Shown: positions 25,402 to 34,887, counted from the stretch's first letter. The stretch is 48,471 nucleotides of DNA from Enterovibrio nigricans DSM 22720 (GCF_900167155.1 NZ_FUXU01000031.1:1-48471), one strand, 5' to 3'. Notes: a model not told the origin generated them from the sequence alone. A program made the numbers and translations.

Positions 25402-26292
25402 TTGGAACTGAAAATAGCGAATGCGCCTTGCTCTTGGGGTATTGAATTTGCGGATAACCCGGCCAACCCTACTTGGCAAACCGTTTTAAACGAGATCTCA
25501 GGTGCGGGATACGGTGCAACGGAACTTGGCCCTTTAGGCTATCTGCCGACCGATAAAGATGTGCTTAATAACGCGCTGACATCGAGATCTTTGGGGCTTA
25601 TTGCAGGAACACTTTTTGTTTACCTGCATCGCCCAGAAGAGCGTGAGGCTATTTTTGAAAAAACGCATGTCACGTGCCAAATCCTGAAAGGGCAGGGAGC
25701 AAAGTATTTGGTCGTTATCGACCACGTTTCTTCTCCCAGAACCGATCAGGCGGGCCAAGTTGAAACAGCCACAAGACTGACCGATGCGCAATGGGAAGAG
25801 ATGATGCAAACCTTAAGGGGTGTCGGCGAGATCTGTGCGCAGTATGACGTGATCCCCACACTTCATGCGCATGCTGGCACCTTTATTGAGTATCGCGATG
25901 AACTTGATAAAGCCATGCGAGATTTGCCCCCTGAGCTGATGTCTCTCTGTGTTGATACCGGACATTGTGTGTATGCAGGTATGGACCCAAGTGAAGTACT
26001 CACAACCTATAAAGACAGAGTGAAGTACCTTCATTTTAAAGATATCAACGCAAACGTATTGGCAGACTCTGTCGCATCAGGGACGGATTTCTATACCGCG
26101 ATTGGAAACAATATTTTTTGCCCGTTAGGACAGGGCTGTGTCGATTTTGAGGAGGTTAAACAAACTTTAATAGACATTGATTTCAAAGGTTGGGTCACCG
26201 TAGAGCAGGACACAGATCCTGCCGCGAAAAGTGATGCCAAAACAGACGCTGAAAAAAGCCGCATGTTTATTGAGAAAACAGTAATTGCTTAA
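25402..26292 (+). CDS. iolE: Inosose dehydratase IolE
   Basis: The 296-residue TIM-barrel protein (xylose-isomerase-like fold) dehydrates 2-keto-myo-inositol to the trihydroxycyclohexanedione. Typical features are the start IANAPCSWGIEFADNP, the metal-site glutamate in LGPLGY, HAHAGTFIEY, CVDTGHCVYAG, YLHFKDI and the C-terminal WVTVEQDTD. The start is TTG at 25402, chosen because AGGAGG lies 5 bases upstream and the family N-terminus begins right there; no ATG fits. It leads the + strand transport operon. Confidence 0.93.
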   Translation: MELKIANAPCSWGIEFADNPANPTWQTVLNEISGAGYGATELGPLGYLPTDKDVLNNALTSRSLGLIAGTLFVYLHRPEEREAIFEKTHVTCQILKGQGAKYLVVIDHVSSPRTDQAGQVETATRLTDAQWEEMMQTLRGVGEICAQYDVIPTLHAHAGTFIEYRDELDKAMRDLPPELMSLCVDTGHCVYAGMDPSEVLTTYKDRVKYLHFKDINANVLADSVASGTDFYTAIGNNIFCPLGQGCVDFEEVKQTLIDIDFKGWVTVEQDTDPAAKSDAKTDAEKSRMFIEKTVIA

Positions 26293-26364
26293 TGGAGCCG
26301 CTGCGTTGGAGCAGTGAAAAATTGGGTCGTTATGGCCCAATCACAAAAGGAAAGTGGAGGAAGT

Positions 26365-27510
26365 ATGTCGGTAAAAGAAGCCGAATCAGGGACAGATTCA
26401 AAACAACTCGCGCCGGGTGATGAGCGCGTCAGACAGGTCTCAACGGTCAACAGATTGCTGTCACGGCCAGAATTAGGTTCAGTATCCGGGGCGATTCTCG
26501 TCTTTGCATTTTTCGCGTTAGTTGCCTGGGATTCAGGCATGTTCAATGCCGACGGCGTGGTCAACTGGACCGTGGTATCTGCTCAACTTGGCATCATTGC
26601 CGTGGGTGCCTGTTTATTGATGATTGCTGGAGAATTTGACCTTTCAATAGGCTCAATGATTGGTTTTGCCGGCATGATGATAGCGATACCCGCTGTGTAC
26701 TGGGATTGGCCTGTCTGGGCTGCAATTATCTTTGCGTTTATTGGCGCAATGGCGGTGGGGTTCATTAACGGCTATATCGTCGTACGAACGGGCCTTCCTT
26801 CTTTTATTGTCTCTCTTATTGTCTCTCTCGCTTTTTTGTTCATTTTACGTGGTCTTACCATCGCTATGTCGATTGCGCTGACGAACAAAACCATTATATC
26901 CGGCGTTGGAAATCTCGCGGAAGGTGATTGGTTAGCTGCAATGTTCGGCGGAGAGATAGGGGTTGGATTCTTTAATTGGCTTGCCAGCGTTGGGTGGATT
27001 GAAACGTATTCTGATGGCTCCCCCATTGTCTCCGGTATTCCTATGGTCGTGGTTTGGTGGTTCTTGCTGACGGCTGTTTGTTCTTTTGTCCTATTACGAA
27101 CGCGTTTTGGTAACTGGATTTTCGCCTCTGGCGGTGATGCCAATGCCGCCAAGAATGTCGGTGTACCGACAGGTCGAGTCAAAATCATGTTGTTTATGTT
27201 TACCGCTTTTTGCGCGACGGTGTTTGCTGCGTGTCAGGTATTGGAGTTTGGCTCTGCAGCCGCTGACCGTGGTTTGCTTAAAGAGTTTGAAGCGATTATT
27301 GCAGCAGTCATTGGTGGGGCGCTATTAACGGGCGGTTATGGCTCTGTTATTGGCGCCTTTTTTGGCGCACTGATTTTTGGTGTGGTTCAGATGGGCATCT
27401 TTTTCACAGGGGTGGACTCGGATTGGTTCCGCGTGTTCCTTGGCGTCATGCTCCTTATCGCAGTGTTGTTTAATAACTTTATCCGCAAGAAAGTAACCAG
27501 CGCGCGATAG
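26365..27510 (+). CDS. ABC transporter permease for sugar/inositol (CUT2 family)
   Basis: About 381 hydrophobic residues with some ten membrane helices of the ribose/inositol-type permease family. The signature MIAGEFDLSIGSMIGFAGM is near the first third and FGNWIFASGGDANAAKNVGV in the conserved cytoplasmic loop. A longer reading frame begins at 26314. I prefer ATG 26365 because GGAGG lies 4 bases before it, while the upstream start has none. The insert between helices (WLAAMFGGEIGVGFFNWLASVGWIE) is longer than in RbsC. With iolE before it and the ATPase after, inositol is the likely substrate. Confidence 0.88.
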   Translation: MSVKEAESGTDSKQLAPGDERVRQVSTVNRLLSRPELGSVSGAILVFAFFALVAWDSGMFNADGVVNWTVVSAQLGIIAVGACLLMIAGEFDLSIGSMIGFAGMMIAIPAVYWDWPVWAAIIFAFIGAMAVGFINGYIVVRTGLPSFIVSLIVSLAFLFILRGLTIAMSIALTNKTIISGVGNLAEGDWLAAMFGGEIGVGFFNWLASVGWIETYSDGSPIVSGIPMVVVWWFLLTAVCSFVLLRTRFGNWIFASGGDANAAKNVGVPTGRVKIMLFMFTAFCATVFAACQVLEFGSAAADRGLLKEFEAIIAAVIGGALLTGGYGSVIGAFFGALIFGVVQMGIFFTGVDSDWFRVFLGVMLLIAVLFNNFIRKKVTSAR

Positions 27511-27549
27511 GTAACGACAAACAAAGAAACGGATTTCAGGAGAGTGAAC

Positions 27550-28353
27550 ATGTCAGAGTACATCCTAGAACTAAAGAAAGTCAGCCGTTACTTCGGTTCA
27601 GTAATTGCACTACAAGATATCGATATGGAAGTGAAAATGGGTGAGGTCCACTGCCTGCTTGGTGATAACGGTGCAGGAAAGTCCACCCTGATCAAAACAC
27701 TTGCTGGGGTTCATAAACCCTCTGAAGGTGAGTTTTTGATGAACGGGAAACCAACCACGTTTAACTCACCGCGTGATGAACTGGATGCGGGTATCGCGAC
27801 AGTGTATCAGGACCTCGCGCTCGTCCCCTTAATGAGCGTGACAAGAAACTTTTTTATGGGGCGAGAGCTCACTAAAAAGATCGGACCGTTCGACGTCTTT
27901 GATACTAAGCGAGCCAATGAAATAGCGACTGCTGGTATGGCAGAAATGGGTATCGATGTTCGCGACCCAGAGCATCCTATTGGCACCATGTCAGGCGGGG
28001 AGCGTCAATGCCTTGCTATCGCTCGTGCGATACATTTCGGCGCAAAGGTTCTCATCCTGGATGAGCCGACAGCGGCACTGGGTGTGAAGCAGTCGGCCAA
28101 CGTATTGAAAGTGGTTGCACGCGCCAGAGGCAAAGGGCTTGCCGTCATTCTCATTACCCACAATGTTCACCATGCTTACCCGATAGCCGACCGATTTACG
28201 CTGTTAAACCGAGGGAAAAGTATGGGCTCATGGTTGAAGAAAGACGTCACCCGAGAAGAGATTCTGGAAATGATGGCTGGTGGACAAGAGCTGGCATCTC
28301 TGGAAGCAGAATTAGCTGAGTTCCAACGCGCAGATACTGCGACAGCGAATTAA
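27550..28353 (+). CDS. ABC transporter ATP-binding protein for sugar/inositol
   Basis: A 267-residue single nucleotide-binding domain with Walker [11 protein letters not shown] loop YQDLAL, signature [13 protein letters not shown], Walker [13 protein letters not shown] and switch histidine ITHN. RbsA-type ATPases usually carry two such domains and about 500 residues. This is the short single-domain form, so two copies would assemble with the permease. Start ATG 27550 has AGGAGAG 5 bases upstream. It sits 39 bases after the permease. Confidence 0.9.
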   Translation: MSEYILELKKVSRYFGSVIALQDIDMEVKMGEVHCLLGDNGAGKSTLIKTLAGVHKPSEGEFLMNGKPTTFNSPRDELDAGIATVYQDLALVPLMSVTRNFFMGRELTKKIGPFDVFDTKRANEIATAGMAEMGIDVRDPEHPIGTMSGGERQCLAIARAIHFGAKVLILDEPTAALGVKQSANVLKVVARARGKGLAVILITHNVHHAYPIADRFTLLNRGKSMGSWLKKDVTREEILEMMAGGQELASLEAELAEFQRADTATAN

Positions 28354-28432
28354 GCTTTTATTGCAAGAAAAGAAAATATTGGAAGAAGAGCAAATGGGCA
28401 AAGGCATCCCCAAAAAGTATTGCCTTAACAGA

Positions 28433-28455
28433 GCAGGTAGCAGGAATGCACCTGC
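28433..28455 (+). promoter_or_regulatory. Intercistronic hairpin before the binding-protein gene
   Basis: GCAGGT (28433-28438) pairs with ACCTGC (28450-28455) in the 139-base gap between ATPase and binding-protein genes. No U tract follows, so it is more likely an RNA-processing or stabilising element than a terminator. Confidence 0.35.
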
Positions 28456-28492
28456 CATGGAATAAATAATAAAGTAACTTGGAGAACACCGG

Positions 28493-29461
28493 ATGAATAC
28501 CCTACTTAAATCTGTAGCAAAGAGAGCGTCCGTCCTTGTGTTAGCAATAGCAGCCAGTGCGGCTGTTATGCTCCCCAGTACTGCACTTGCTGATGGCGAG
28601 CGCATTGTATTAGTGAGCCACGCACCGGATTCAGACTCTTGGTGGAACACGATCAAAAACGCCATTCACACGGCGGGTGATCAACTAGATGTCGAAGTGG
28701 AATACCGTAACCCTACAACGGGTGACTTGGCTGATATGGCACGTATTATCGAGCAAGCTGTTGCGTCAAACCCTGATGGTATCATCACGACGATTGCTGA
28801 CTATGAAGTATTGAAAGGGCCACTTGAAAAAGCAAAGAAAAAAGGCATTCCAGTTGTCACCATTAACTCAGGCACACACCAGCAAAGTGAAGACGTGGGT
28901 GCGATCCTCCACGTCGGTCAACCAGAATACGATGCAGGTTTTGGTGCGGGCAAGCGTGCTAAGCAAGACGGTGTTAAATCGTTTGTATGTGTAAACCACT
29001 ACATCACGAATCCTGCGTCTGTTGAGCGTTGTCAAGGCTTCGCCGATGGCCTGGGTGTTGAACTTGGTAGCCAGATGATCGATTCAGCTCAAGATCCTAC
29101 TGGTATCGAGAAAAAAGTCATGGCATACCTCCGTGCCAACCCAGATACTGATGCAGTGCTGACTCTGGGTCCAACGTCTGCACACCCTACTATTCGTGCA
29201 CTTGAAAAAAATCGTCAACTTGGAAAAATTTACTTTGGTACGTTTGATTTGAGTGGCGAAATTGCACAAGGCATTAAAGATGGCAACATCCAGTGGGGCA
29301 TTGACCAACAGCCATTTCTTCAAGGCTATATTCCTGTCATGGTACTGACGCTGTACAACCGTTATGGCATTACGCCATCGAACAACATCAACTCTGGTCC
29401 GGGCTTTGTTACCGCAGAAAATGTTGAATTGGTTGAGAAACTTGCAGGTGAATACCGTTAA
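28493..29461 (+). CDS. Periplasmic sugar/inositol-binding protein
   Basis: The 322-residue type I periplasmic binding protein has a signal peptide of about 33 residues (cut after TALA). It is followed by DGERIVLVSHAPDSDSWW, the usual first strand and aromatic ligand loop. EQAVASNPDGIITTIADY and VVTINSG mark the first lobe, YLRANPDTDAVLTLGP and the hinge the second. Location after permease and ATPase gives the full transporter, and iol context suggests inositol. An ATG with GGAG upstream fixes the start. Confidence 0.9.
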   Translation: MNTLLKSVAKRASVLVLAIAASAAVMLPSTALADGERIVLVSHAPDSDSWWNTIKNAIHTAGDQLDVEVEYRNPTTGDLADMARIIEQAVASNPDGIITTIADYEVLKGPLEKAKKKGIPVVTINSGTHQQSEDVGAILHVGQPEYDAGFGAGKRAKQDGVKSFVCVNHYITNPASVERCQGFADGLGVELGSQMIDSAQDPTGIEKKVMAYLRANPDTDAVLTLGPTSAHPTIRALEKNRQLGKIYFGTFDLSGEIAQGIKDGNIQWGIDQQPFLQGYIPVMVLTLYNRYGITPSNNINSGPGFVTAENVELVEKLAGEYR

Positions 29462-29474
29462 TCAATAGCACGGT

Positions 29475-29516
29475 CGCCGCAGTCATCTCCCCCTTTGATG
29501 GCTGCGGTGATCTTTT
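29475..29516 (+). terminator. Intrinsic terminator of the iolE-transporter operon
   Basis: A 13-bp stem CGCCGCAGTCATC/GATGGCTGCGGTG (two G-U pairs) is followed by ATCTTTT. It lies 14 bases after the binding-protein stop. Confidence 0.8.
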
Positions 29517-29634
29517 ACAGTCTCGAAAGTTCAAAATGCCCCAAAACCAGCAGCTCTGGTGGTGTGCAATCACAAATAATTTCATTAAGATAAAGCCAGT
29601 GCCTTTAGGGCAAAGGATGATACTTTAAGCGGGA

Positions 29635-30678
29635 ATGCGTATGTCCAAACAAATTCAGGATGAATCCACACAAATTCAAAAAAAACGAAAGGTCACGGTT
29701 GTGGAGGTCGCGGAAGCTGCGGGCGTTTCTGTCTCTGCGGTATCGCGTGCATTCAACCCTGAAGCGAGTATTTCTCTCCCTCTTCGGGAGAAAGTATTTA
29801 AAGCTGCGGCTTCCTTAAACTACAAACCAAACCGTCTCGCAAGAGGAATAAAGTCCCGTTCCAGTCTCGTGGGAATATTAATGACGGACTTTAATAACCC
29901 GTTTTATTTGCCGATTCTCTCGCGCTTCACGACGGAAATTCAAAGACGAAATTGTCACAGTTTACTGATCCACGTTGATGGTGACATGGATATTCAAGCG
30001 GCAGTAGAGCTTGTAATGGAGTACAACGTAGATGGGCTGATTATAACCTCAGCTACGCTGCCTCAACCTCTGGTAGACGCATGTCGCTCCCAAAATACCC
30101 CAGTGGTAATATTTGGCCGAGATTCGAGTGAAAACAGTGTGACCATCGTAAGCTGTGACAATGTACTGGCAGGCAATATGGCGGCTGACATGTTACTTGA
30201 TGCGGGATATTTAAAGCCAGCATTCGTGGCTGGGCCGATTGGTACATCTGCAACGCTTGATCGTCAGCGTGGCTTCATCGCACGATTGATGGAGAGGGGC
30301 TGTCAGGAGTGGCAGGTTGTTGAAGGTGGAGAATTTAGCTACGACGCCGGATTCGATGCAACACTGCGCGTTTTTCAACACACAGAAAAACCGGACGCGT
30401 TATTTTTTGCTGATGACATCATGGCATGTGGCGGTATGGATGCACTGCGTTATGAGTTGGGCTTTCGTGTACCGGAAGACGTGGGTGTTGTGGGTGTGGA
30501 TGACATTCGCTTGGCGAAGAGTCGTTCTTACAACCTGTCGACAATCAGGCAACCTAACGAGCAAATGATCCAAAGCTCGATTGATGCGTTATTTGAACAT
30601 ATTTCGGATTCTAATTTACCCCCGCGTTCTATTACGTTGCCGTGCGAGGCTGTGGTTCGTGGTTCAACGAAAAAGTAA
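29635..30678 (+). CDS. LacI-family transcriptional regulator
   Basis: The 347 residues comprise an N-terminal HTH (about 19-45, VVEVAEAAGVSVSAVSRAFN), the minor-groove hinge (YKPNRLARGI) and a periplasmic-binding-protein-like effector domain starting RSSLVGILMTDFNNPFY. It is separated from the transporter operon by a terminator and a 118-base gap, so it has its own promoter. Local context and the LacI-type palindrome before iolD suggest it controls the iolD and iolE operons in response to an inositol-derived ligand. That is an inference. Confidence 0.88.
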   Translation: MRMSKQIQDESTQIQKKRKVTVVEVAEAAGVSVSAVSRAFNPEASISLPLREKVFKAAASLNYKPNRLARGIKSRSSLVGILMTDFNNPFYLPILSRFTTEIQRRNCHSLLIHVDGDMDIQAAVELVMEYNVDGLIITSATLPQPLVDACRSQNTPVVIFGRDSSENSVTIVSCDNVLAGNMAADMLLDAGYLKPAFVAGPIGTSATLDRQRGFIARLMERGCQEWQVVEGGEFSYDAGFDATLRVFQHTEKPDALFFADDIMACGGMDALRYELGFRVPEDVGVVGVDDIRLAKSRSYNLSTIRQPNEQMIQSSIDALFEHISDSNLPPRSITLPCEAVVRGSTKK

Positions 30679-30738
30679 GTCAAACGTCTTCGTGAATGCA
30701 GAGCCCTGAAACGTAACGTGGCGGGGTTGTTCTGAATG

Positions 30739-30754
30739 TAAAATGTTTATTTCA
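30739..30754. promoter_or_regulatory. Putative RpiR-family operator upstream of its own gene
   Basis: TAAAATGTTTATTTCA matches the TGAAA-N6-TTTCA layout with one arm mismatch. It shares TTTCAAAAT at its right side with the site at 32918. It lies 54 bases before the regulator ATG, where autorepression would be expected. Confidence 0.5.
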
Positions 30755-30807
30755 AAATTAGTGCGAAGGTATTACACTTCCTTGGTTCATTTTTGATAGG
30801 GAATCTC

Positions 30808-31647
30808 ATGGCAACCGCAAATCATCTGGCCGAACTTCAGTTACAAATCCGTCAGCGTTATCCTAGGTTAAGTAAGCGATTACAACAGGTTGCCCAATAT
30901 GTTTTGGACAACCCAAATAGCATTGCCTTTGATACCGTTGCCGTGATTGCCGCCCATGCCAATGTTCCACCTTCTACGTTGATTCGTTTTGCCAATGCGT
31001 TTGATTTCAGCGGCTTTAATGAAATGAAACAGCTGTTTCGTCGAAAGTTGGTAGAAGAAACCTCCAGTTATACCAAGCGCGCACAGCTCATTCAGCGCGA
31101 AGAACACAATACCGATTGGGGAGAAACACCTTCCGATGTGCTGAATCAATTTGTTCATGCTAATTCCCTGGCATTGCAAGAACTCACGACAACGATGTCA
31201 GACGAAGATCTGAACCATGCCGTCGACCTCTTAGAAAACGCAGAGACCATTTATGTTGTGGCGATGAGAAGAGCATTCAGCATCGCATCTTACCTCGCCT
31301 ATGGGCTGTGTCATCTCGAACGAAAGGTCATTCTCGTTGATAGCATTGGTGGGATGGGGGCTGAGCAGTTAAGCCGTATCAATGAAAACGATGTGCTCAT
31401 TGCGGCGAGTTTTTCACCGTACTCTCCCGAAACGGTTACCTTGTGCCAAAACGCCAATAAATCTAAGGCAAAGCAAATCGTGATCACCGACAGTCAATTA
31501 AGCCCTTTGGCATTAACCAGCGATGTTTGTTTTTTGGTCAACGAAGCCGAGGTGGAATCATTTCGTTCTCAAACAGCGAGCCTTTGTCTTTCGCAAAGTC
31601 TTGTTGTTTCACTCGCGTTTCGTTTAAGTCGAAAGGAAACTGTGTAA
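30808..31647 (+). CDS. RpiR/MurR-family transcriptional regulator (IolR-like)
   Basis: A 279-residue regulator with an N-terminal HTH_6 domain (about 1-75, VAQYVLDNPNSIAFDTVAVIAAHANVPPSTLIRFANAFDF) and a C-terminal SIS sugar-phosphate-binding domain. In proteobacterial inositol clusters the regulator IolR is often of this type and senses an inositol-pathway intermediate. A TTG at 30793 would add five residues; I take the ATG at 30808, which has AGGGA 7 bases before it. Three copies of a matching inverted-repeat motif lie at the flanking promoters. Confidence 0.85.
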   Translation: MATANHLAELQLQIRQRYPRLSKRLQQVAQYVLDNPNSIAFDTVAVIAAHANVPPSTLIRFANAFDFSGFNEMKQLFRRKLVEETSSYTKRAQLIQREEHNTDWGETPSDVLNQFVHANSLALQELTTTMSDEDLNHAVDLLENAETIYVVAMRRAFSIASYLAYGLCHLERKVILVDSIGGMGAEQLSRINENDVLIAASFSPYSPETVTLCQNANKSKAKQIVITDSQLSPLALTSDVCFLVNEAEVESFRSQTASLCLSQSLVVSLAFRLSRKETV

Positions 31648-31663
31648 GCATTCCTTTCGACTT
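31626..31663. terminator. Convergent terminator between the RpiR gene and the dioxygenase gene
   Basis: A perfect 13-bp inverted repeat AAGTCGAAAGGAA/TTCCTTTCGACTT with a 12-base loop overlaps the regulator stop codon. There is no long U tract on either strand, yet its placement between convergent genes supports termination. Confidence 0.6.
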
Positions 31664-31672
31664 CCCTTCAAA

Positions 31673-32860
31673 TTAAGCGCGCTGCTTTTCAAGCAGCTTC
31701 GCTAAAGCACGCTCAAAGCTCGCCGGTTCAAGCCTTTCATCGAGAGCACGAACGAGCAATGCCTCCATGGTTTCTGGTGCAAGCCCGCCAATTGGAGGAT
31801 CGATATCCAGATTGGTTGGGAAAGAATACCCGTCAGCGGCGATTGTGGTTATTGTTCGTTTTTCTTCTCTACTCAAGTGTTCTGAATCCCAAAGTGCCGA
31901 GAGTGAAGGATAAATCGTGCGGGAAATGTGTGCGAGGTCAACCGTTTCCATCGGCTTTGCGAATACGGAAGATATCTGCAATAAATTGGCGCAGCGATGT
32001 AAGTTTGACGTGAGATTGGCACCTGCTGCATGGAACAAAGCGGGGTTGAAAAAGACCGCATCTCCTTTTTCCAAAGGCACCTGCACACAATGTGCTTCGA
32101 AGTAATCTTGAAAGTCCTTTTGATGGTAAGCGACATATCCAAGTGGGTAGAGTTGAGAATAAGGCAATAGCTTTGTTGGGCCACTTTCCAAAGGCATATC
32201 GCTATGCGCTACAGCACCCTGAAGCGTTAGCATGGCGGACATCTGCTGGCTATGCAGTGGATACCGTAACGTTTCTTCCGGTTGCTGGAAGCCTAAATGG
32301 TAATCGCGGTGTGATATCTGTGCCTTCCCGCCGGGTCTGACGATGTTCACTTGCGCAGTAACTTGAAAATGTGGGCCAAGCCACGCTTCGCTTACACAAG
32401 ATAAAAGCGGGTTTTTGTAGTAGTCAATAAAGGTTTCAGGGTCAGAATCGGCACTTTTTTGAAACACATTCCAGATACGTCCGTTAGCTTGGGCGTTTTT
32501 GCTAAACCGTGAACTGACTGCCCCAAAATGGTCACCGGCCCCAAACCCACTTTCTACCTCCAATATCTGTTCAAACACGGCACTCATACGGTCAATCGCG
32601 TTTGCATCTTGAAAGAAGTTTTTAATGGCAATGACGCCGGGACCATTGAGCAATGCTCGCGCAAATTCTTCTTGATAGGCTCGCGTGTCTGAAAGGTCGT
32701 TGATGATGTCAGAGCCATTATAAATCAAGATGTTATTTGTTATGTCTGTCGCCAGAGGGTAGTGTTTTTTTTGTGTTGTGCGTGCGCAAAACAGGCTGAA
32801 CTCATCAAGGTTACATGCCTGTTCGGTGTGGTACGCATTAGGCTCTGAATGATTTTGCAT
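31673..32860 (-). CDS. Phytanoyl-CoA dioxygenase (PhyH)-family Fe(II)/2-oxoglutarate oxygenase
   Basis: The 395-residue protein has a PhyH-type core with the iron facial triad: HxD in ISHRDYHLGFQQP, and the distal His in FFNPALFHAAGANLT followed by an HRCAN arginine for 2-oxoglutarate. The N-terminal 60 residues are an extension without known motifs. It is divergent from the second iolB with one operator-like site between them, so it should be expressed with the inositol genes. The substrate is unknown; an O-methylated or otherwise substituted inositol is one idea. Nothing in the sequence proves that. Confidence 0.8.
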   Translation of the reverse strand: MQNHSEPNAYHTEQACNLDEFSLFCARTTQKKHYPLATDITNNILIYNGSDIINDLSDTRAYQEEFARALLNGPGVIAIKNFFQDANAIDRMSAVFEQILEVESGFGAGDHFGAVSSRFSKNAQANGRIWNVFQKSADSDPETFIDYYKNPLLSCVSEAWLGPHFQVTAQVNIVRPGGKAQISHRDYHLGFQQPEETLRYPLHSQQMSAMLTLQGAVAHSDMPLESGPTKLLPYSQLYPLGYVAYHQKDFQDYFEAHCVQVPLEKGDAVFFNPALFHAAGANLTSNLHRCANLLQISSVFAKPMETVDLAHISRTIYPSLSALWDSEHLSREEKRTITTIAADGYSFPTNLDIDPPIGGLAPETMEALLVRALDERLEPASFERALAKLLEKQRA

Positions 32861-32917
32861 TTCCCATCTCCTGCTTGTTTTTTCGTTCCAATCCTTTATT
32901 TCACTTTAACATTAAAA

Positions 32918-32933
32918 TGAAATGTTAGTTTCA
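32918..32933. promoter_or_regulatory. Putative RpiR-family operator between the dioxygenase gene and iolB2
   Basis: TGAAATGTTAGTTTCA: perfect TGAAA/TTTCA arms around 6 bases. The reverse complement of the site at 35125 agrees with it at 14 of 16 bases. It sits in the only gap between the divergent genes, 58 bases from the dioxygenase ATG and 84 from iolB2, and overlaps a possible minus-strand -35 (TTGAAA). Confidence 0.6.
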
Positions 32934-33017
32934 AAATAGTGAGAACTGAAAAAAATGTTCTATTATTGGCTAATCGAGCTTGAACGATGTACCTGAAAGG
33001 ACAGACAAGGAGGTTAA

Positions 33018-33848
33018 ATGTCTGAATTACTGAATAAGCGAAAACCTTTGGATATTCATGGGCGATTTCAACATATTACGCCGGAGTTTGCGGGCTGGAA
33101 GCACGTTGGCTTTGAGGTATATACACTTGAAGCCGCGCAATCACTTTCATTTTCTGCTGCGCCAGATGAAGAAATATGTCTCGTGCTTGTTGGTGGACGT
33201 GCGAATTTTACGCTGAACGGAAATGCACTCGGTGAGCTGGGGGACAGAGATGGCCCCTTTGATAGAAAGAAACCGTACTCGGTGTATGTCACTGCGGGTG
33301 ACAGCGTTTCGTTAATAGCGACATCAATGCTGGAATTGGCCGTGTGTCGCGCACCAGGGAAAGGGACATATCCTTCACGTGTGATAGGGCCCGAAAGCGT
33401 TGGTGCTGAAGCCAGAGGGGCAGGGAACAACAAGCGTTATGTTCATAATATTTTGCCCGATACCGCAGAGGCTGACAGCTTACTCGTGGTAGAGGTGTAC
33501 ACAGACGAAGGATGTACCAGTTCTTATCCCAGTCATAAGCATGACAGAAATGCTCCGCCTCATGAAACTCAACTGGAAGAGACCTATTACCACCGTCTGA
33601 ACCCTGCTCAAGGCTTTTGTATTCAACGGGTATATACCGATGATCGTGAATTAGATGAGTGTATGGCGGTGTATGACGGTGATGTGGTTATGGTGCCGAA
33701 AGGCTATCACCCTGTGGCGACGATAGCAGGGTACGACAGTTACTACCTCAATGTGATGGCGGGCCCTGTTCGCCAATGGCTATTTACATGGGAAAGCGAT
33801 CATGAATGGGTCAATAGCCCTGTCTATGCGCAGAAACACCCCGTGTAA
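33018..33848 (+). CDS. iolB: 5-deoxyglucuronate isomerase IolB (copy 2)
   Basis: This 276-residue double-cupin protein has the same metal-binding motifs as copy 1 at 20129: SYPSHKHDRNAPP, QLEETYYHRL, and the C-terminal GYHPVATIAGYDSYYLNVMAGP. The two proteins differ strongly in their N-terminal halves, so this is an old duplication or a separate acquisition rather than a recent copy. GGAGG lies 5 bases before the ATG. It begins a + strand run with iolG, 49 bases downstream. Confidence 0.92.
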   Translation: MSELLNKRKPLDIHGRFQHITPEFAGWKHVGFEVYTLEAAQSLSFSAAPDEEICLVLVGGRANFTLNGNALGELGDRDGPFDRKKPYSVYVTAGDSVSLIATSMLELAVCRAPGKGTYPSRVIGPESVGAEARGAGNNKRYVHNILPDTAEADSLLVVEVYTDEGCTSSYPSHKHDRNAPPHETQLEETYYHRLNPAQGFCIQRVYTDDRELDECMAVYDGDVVMVPKGYHPVATIAGYDSYYLNVMAGPVRQWLFTWESDHEWVNSPVYAQKHPV

Positions 33849-33897
33849 CCTCTGTCATGTCGTAAATTTGCTCTAAGTATCAGCAAAAGGAGAAGCT

Positions 33898-34887
33898 ATG
33901 TTTAATATCGCGTTGTTCGGCTGTGGACGAATAGGGAAAGTCCATGCTGTGAATATTGCTGCACATCCAAGCACCCAAATCAAAGCTGTTATCGACCCTT
34001 ATCATGAAGGGGCGGTACAACTGGCCAACCAATATGGCGCGCAGGTCATGAGTGTTGACGAAGCGTTGTCAGATAAAAGCATCGATGCTGTGTGTATTTG
34101 CTCGGCGACGGATACGCATGCCGATCTTATCGAGCGTGCAGCACAAGCCGGAAAGGCCATTTTTTGCGAGAAGCCCATCGATCTCAGTTTATCCCGGGTT
34201 CAGTCCTGCCTTGAGGTCGTGGAGAAAGCGGGGGTAAAACTGCTGGTCGGCTTTAATCGTCGTTATGATCCGCAATTCAGAACGCTGAGAGAACTGTTCG
34301 ATAGCGGCGCGGTGGGCAGAGCGGAAACGCTGGTGATCACCTCCCGTGATCCTTCTCCCCCGCCTCCGGACTATGTGCGTGTGTCGGGCGGTATTTTCCG
34401 CGACATGTCGATTCACGATTTAGACATGGCACGTTACATCCTAGGCGAAGATCCGATATCGGTATCTGCGCATGGTGCTTGTATGGTTGATCCTGCCATT
34501 GGTGAAGCCGGTGACATTGATAGTGCGGTGATTGTATTGCACTTCCCATCAGGTGTGATGGCCAACATTATTAACAGCCGTCGTTCTGGTTATGGTTATG
34601 ACCAGCGGGTAGAGCTGCACGGCAGTAAAGGCATGCTGAAGGCGGGGAATGTCCGTGAGCACTTGGTTGAGCATTGGAGTGATGAACATTGTGCTGCGGC
34701 CAAGCCTCAGAATTTCTTTTTAGAGCGTTATCGGGAAGCCTACATTGATGAATGGCATCACTTTGTTGACGTATTAGAAGGGAAAGTTGAACCGCAATGT
34801 ACGGGCGTTGATGGAGAACTCGCACTGGTACTCGCAGATGCTTGCGTGGAATCACTCAAATCACATCAAACCGTTTTATTGAAATAA
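33898..34887 (+). CDS. iolG: myo-Inositol 2-dehydrogenase IolG
   Basis: The 329 residues give the canonical IolG layout: GCGRIGKVHAVNIAAHP Rossmann start, the catalytic lysine in FCEKPIDL (about K97), and FRDMSIHDLDMARY bearing the active-site Asp and His. It oxidises myo-inositol to scyllo-inosose with NAD, the first pathway step. It is the best IolG match of three Gfo/Idh/MocA proteins in the window. AGGAG precedes the ATG. A strong terminator follows the stop. Confidence 0.93.
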   Translation: MFNIALFGCGRIGKVHAVNIAAHPSTQIKAVIDPYHEGAVQLANQYGAQVMSVDEALSDKSIDAVCICSATDTHADLIERAAQAGKAIFCEKPIDLSLSRVQSCLEVVEKAGVKLLVGFNRRYDPQFRTLRELFDSGAVGRAETLVITSRDPSPPPPDYVRVSGGIFRDMSIHDLDMARYILGEDPISVSAHGACMVDPAIGEAGDIDSAVIVLHFPSGVMANIINSRRSGYGYDQRVELHGSKGMLKAGNVREHLVEHWSDEHCAAAKPQNFFLERYREAYIDEWHHFVDVLEGKVEPQCTGVDGELALVLADACVESLKSHQTVLLK

